A program made the position numbers and the translations under genes. The notes below the pieces were generated by a model, which had not been told where the DNA came from, did not search any database, and saw nothing but the letters and a program-made list of their open reading frames with translations. A DNA stretch of 7,764 nucleotides. It comes from Candidatus Nitrosopumilus sp. GTDB taxonomy: Archaea; Thermoproteota; Nitrososphaeria; Nitrososphaerales; Nitrosopumilaceae. Shown here piece after piece: positions 5,959-7,764 of this stretch; the first letter of the stretch is position 1; the number at the start of each line of letters is the position of its first letter. Location of the stretch: NCBI GenBank assembly GCA_013203245.1, contig JABMOR010000068.1, positions 1 to 7,764 on the forward strand, in the 5' to 3' direction.

Positions 5959-7539
5959 TTGGCTGGCAAACGTGTTGTACTTACTGCTGATCGTAGTTTA
6001 ATGACAAATTATAGAGGAAATTTTCTTTATGGATTTATTGCATGTGGACCATATGAGGTTCTACCAGAATGGGTTTTTGATAAAGTATTTTGTCCTTCAG
6101 TTGAAACCGACCCAATTACAGGAGAAGTAAAAGTTGCACAAGTAGGATTAAGAAGAATTGAGAGTTCATTAATTCAAGGCGGATACAAAAAAGAAGAGGT
6201 ATTCATGGCTCATCCTGAAATGCTTAGCAAATCAATAGGACCAGATACCAAAGTTGTCGGAATTAATGTTATGGATCCATTAGGAATGGCTCCAGTTACG
6301 ACAACAATGTCTCCAGAAAAATTATCTTATGTTGCAATGAAATTTAAAAAAATGTGTGCGGATATTATTCAGCTAAAAAAGAAATATGACTTTAAAGTTG
6401 TAGTTGGGGGTAATGGAGCATGGGAATTAGCAAAATCAGACAGAATGAAAATACATGGAATTGACACAGTTGTTGTTGGAGAAGCAGATGAACTAGCAGT
6501 TGATTTATTCCAAGATTTAGAAAAAAATGATGCACCAGAATTAATGCATTGTTTTGTAAGGAATCTTGAAAATATTCCAGTAATTGAAGGCCCCACAATT
6601 AATTCATTGATTGAAGCAATGCGCGGTTGTGGAAGGGGATGTGATTTTTGTGATGTAAACAAAAGATCAAAAAAAGATCTTCCATTAGAAAGATTGCAAC
6701 ATGAAGCTAAAGTTAACTTAGATTATGGATTTGATTCTATTTGGTTACATTCTGATGAAATGCTACTTTATGGATGTGATAATAGAGACTTTGTTCCAAA
6801 CAGAGACGCCATTGTTGATTTGTGGAAAGGGCTCAAAGGGCTAGGTGCAAATTTTATTGGAACTACACATATGACATTTTCAGCAGTTGCAGCAGACCCT
6901 ACATTGATGCAGCAGATTTCCCACATTAACGAACAGGATAGAACTGGAAGATGGCTTGCAACTAACCTTGGAATTGAAACAGTATCACCAGCAATGGTAA
7001 AGAAACACCTCGGAGTTAAAACAAAACCATTTGCACCTGAAGAATGGGGTAGCGTTGTAAGAGAAGGGGCAAAAATTCTTAATGAGAATCACTGGTTCCC
7101 AGCTGCTACAATCATTATTGGTTGGCCTGATGAAACACCAGACGATGTTCAATTTACAATAGATATGATGAGTGACTTTAGAGAAATGAACTTTAGAGGT
7201 TTAGTGGCACCTTTACTGTATCAAGACTTTAGTGAAAAGAATTCAATGCATTTTGGAAACTTGAATGAAGCACAGTTTACACTATTTTGGAAATGCTGGG
7301 AAAATAACTTACGGGTCATTAATGATATCATTCCAATTATTCTTAGAAACAAGACATATGGTGGACCAATGAAAGTATTCATGTATGGAATTCTCAAAGC
7401 AGGAACTTGGGCAATTATGAGATATTTACGTGGATTGTGTAAAGATCTTTTCAACGGAAGAACTCCAGATGAAATTATAGACAAATATGCAAGAAGTAGA
7501 TCTGTAACTGCACCTAAAATTCAAACAAAAAAGTTATAG
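5959..7539 (+). CDS. B12-binding-type radical SAM protein, candidate tetraether lipid (GDGT) ring synthase-like
   Basis: A 526-residue radical SAM enzyme. Residues about 1-200 form a Rossmann-like domain of the B12-binding type, with VVVGGNGAWEL (147-157) and VVVGEADELAVDLF (171-184), although the classical DxHxxG cobalamin motif is absent. The [4Fe-4S] motif CGRGCDFC (224-231) is the CxxxCxxC signature of radical SAM enzymes. It is followed by a TIM-barrel-like core with LGIETVSPAMVKKHLGV (337-353) and IIGWPDET (386-393), and a C-terminal extension. The N-terminus (LTADRSLMTNY, GLRRIES, MDPLG) resembles, from memory, archaeal proteins that include the GDGT ring synthases GrsA/GrsB of Sulfolobus. 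Thaumarchaea make cyclised tetraethers including crenarchaeol, so a lipid role is plausible but unproven; a methylation or other C-C bond reaction is possible. The TTG start is forced upstream by an in-frame stop at 5956; the first ATG, at codon 15, would cut into the conserved N-terminus. Confidence 0.85.
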   Translation: MAGKRVVLTADRSLMTNYRGNFLYGFIACGPYEVLPEWVFDKVFCPSVETDPITGEVKVAQVGLRRIESSLIQGGYKKEEVFMAHPEMLSKSIGPDTKVVGINVMDPLGMAPVTTTMSPEKLSYVAMKFKKMCADIIQLKKKYDFKVVVGGNGAWELAKSDRMKIHGIDTVVVGEADELAVDLFQDLEKNDAPELMHCFVRNLENIPVIEGPTINSLIEAMRGCGRGCDFCDVNKRSKKDLPLERLQHEAKVNLDYGFDSIWLHSDEMLLYGCDNRDFVPNRDAIVDLWKGLKGLGANFIGTTHMTFSAVAADPTLMQQISHINEQDRTGRWLATNLGIETVSPAMVKKHLGVKTKPFAPEEWGSVVREGAKILNENHWFPAATIIIGWPDETPDDVQFTIDMMSDFREMNFRGLVAPLLYQDFSEKNSMHFGNLNEAQFTLFWKCWENNLRVINDIIPIILRNKTYGGPMKVFMYGILKAGTWAIMRYLRGLCKDLFNGRTPDEIIDKYARSRSVTAPKIQTKKL

Positions 7540-7764
7540 ATTTTCAATAGCAAAATCGGCTATAGTATTTCGAATTGGAGTTATAGAAATAAAGTAAACT
7601 TTGTCTGCCCGTTCTATAGATGTGACTTTTTTAAAAGACTTTGATGATACATCAAATTCATAAATTCCAGATTCAAGTGAACCCTTAGCATAAAGCATAA
7701 GATATGTTTCTCCAGTAGCAGAACCAAGTGGAAAAAATGACATTACATTACCTTTGTAAGAATT
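7534..7764 (-). CDS. Unrecognised protein, C-terminal fragment (gene continues beyond the window)
   Basis: The last 76 codons of a minus-strand gene; the frame stays open to the window edge, so its start lies outside. An internal ATG at 7743 is unlikely to be the real start, because the codons before it are open and read naturally. The visible sequence alternates short beta-strands and turns (GETYLMLYAKG, GIYEFDVSSKSFKKVT), a pattern reminiscent of beta-propeller blades in WD40- or TolB-like proteins, but the match is too short to name a family. It has no transmembrane segment, cysteine or PEFG-type tail in this part. Its stop codon abuts and overlaps the end of the convergent radical SAM gene by 6 bp. 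Function unknown. Confidence 0.7.
   Translation of the reverse strand, partial: NSYKGNVMSFFPLGSATGETYLMLYAKGSLESGIYEFDVSSKSFKKVTSIERADKVYFISITPIRNTIADFAIENL

Overview
The window is AT-rich (roughly one third G+C by eye), densely coding and archaeal in character. A PEFG-CTERM surface protein, TATA-like boxes placed about 26 bp before start codons that lack ribosome binding sites, TTG starts, and a large tetraether-type radical SAM protein point to an ammonia-oxidising Thaumarchaeon of the Nitrosopumilus type. This placement is inferred from protein style; no rRNA gene is present.

Layout: (1) 70-897 (+) is a secreted or anchored PEFG-CTERM protein. (2) 894-4079 (-) is a three-gene run read in the order larC, larE, cysteine desulfurase; the genes overlap one another and were probably transcribed from one promoter at about 4102-4109. 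(3) Divergently from larC come malate dehydrogenase (4169-5083) and larB (5117-5899), 33 bp apart. (4) 5959-7539 (+) is a B12-binding-type radical SAM protein with its own TATA-like box. (5) 7534-7764 (-) is the 3' end of an unrecognised gene that runs off the window. No stretch longer than 100 bp lacks a gene, and I see no tRNA, rRNA, CRISPR array, insertion sequence or integrase.

The centre of the window (894-5899) is the main interest. It holds all three known biosynthetic enzymes for the nickel-pincer nucleotide (NPN) cofactor: LarB (carboxylase/hydrolase acting on nicotinic acid adenine dinucleotide), LarE (sulfur insertase) and LarC (CTP-dependent nickel insertase). They sit with a cysteine desulfurase that could supply the sulfur and a malate dehydrogenase placed between the two halves. 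The usual client enzyme, LarA (lactate racemase and relatives), is not in the window. The LarE has a three-cysteine pattern associated with [4Fe-4S]-dependent, non-sacrificial sulfur insertion, which fits the coupled desulfurase. The cluster therefore looks like a cofactor factory whose user is unknown; a 2-hydroxyacid (possibly malate) racemase or epimerase elsewhere in the genome is the natural first guess.
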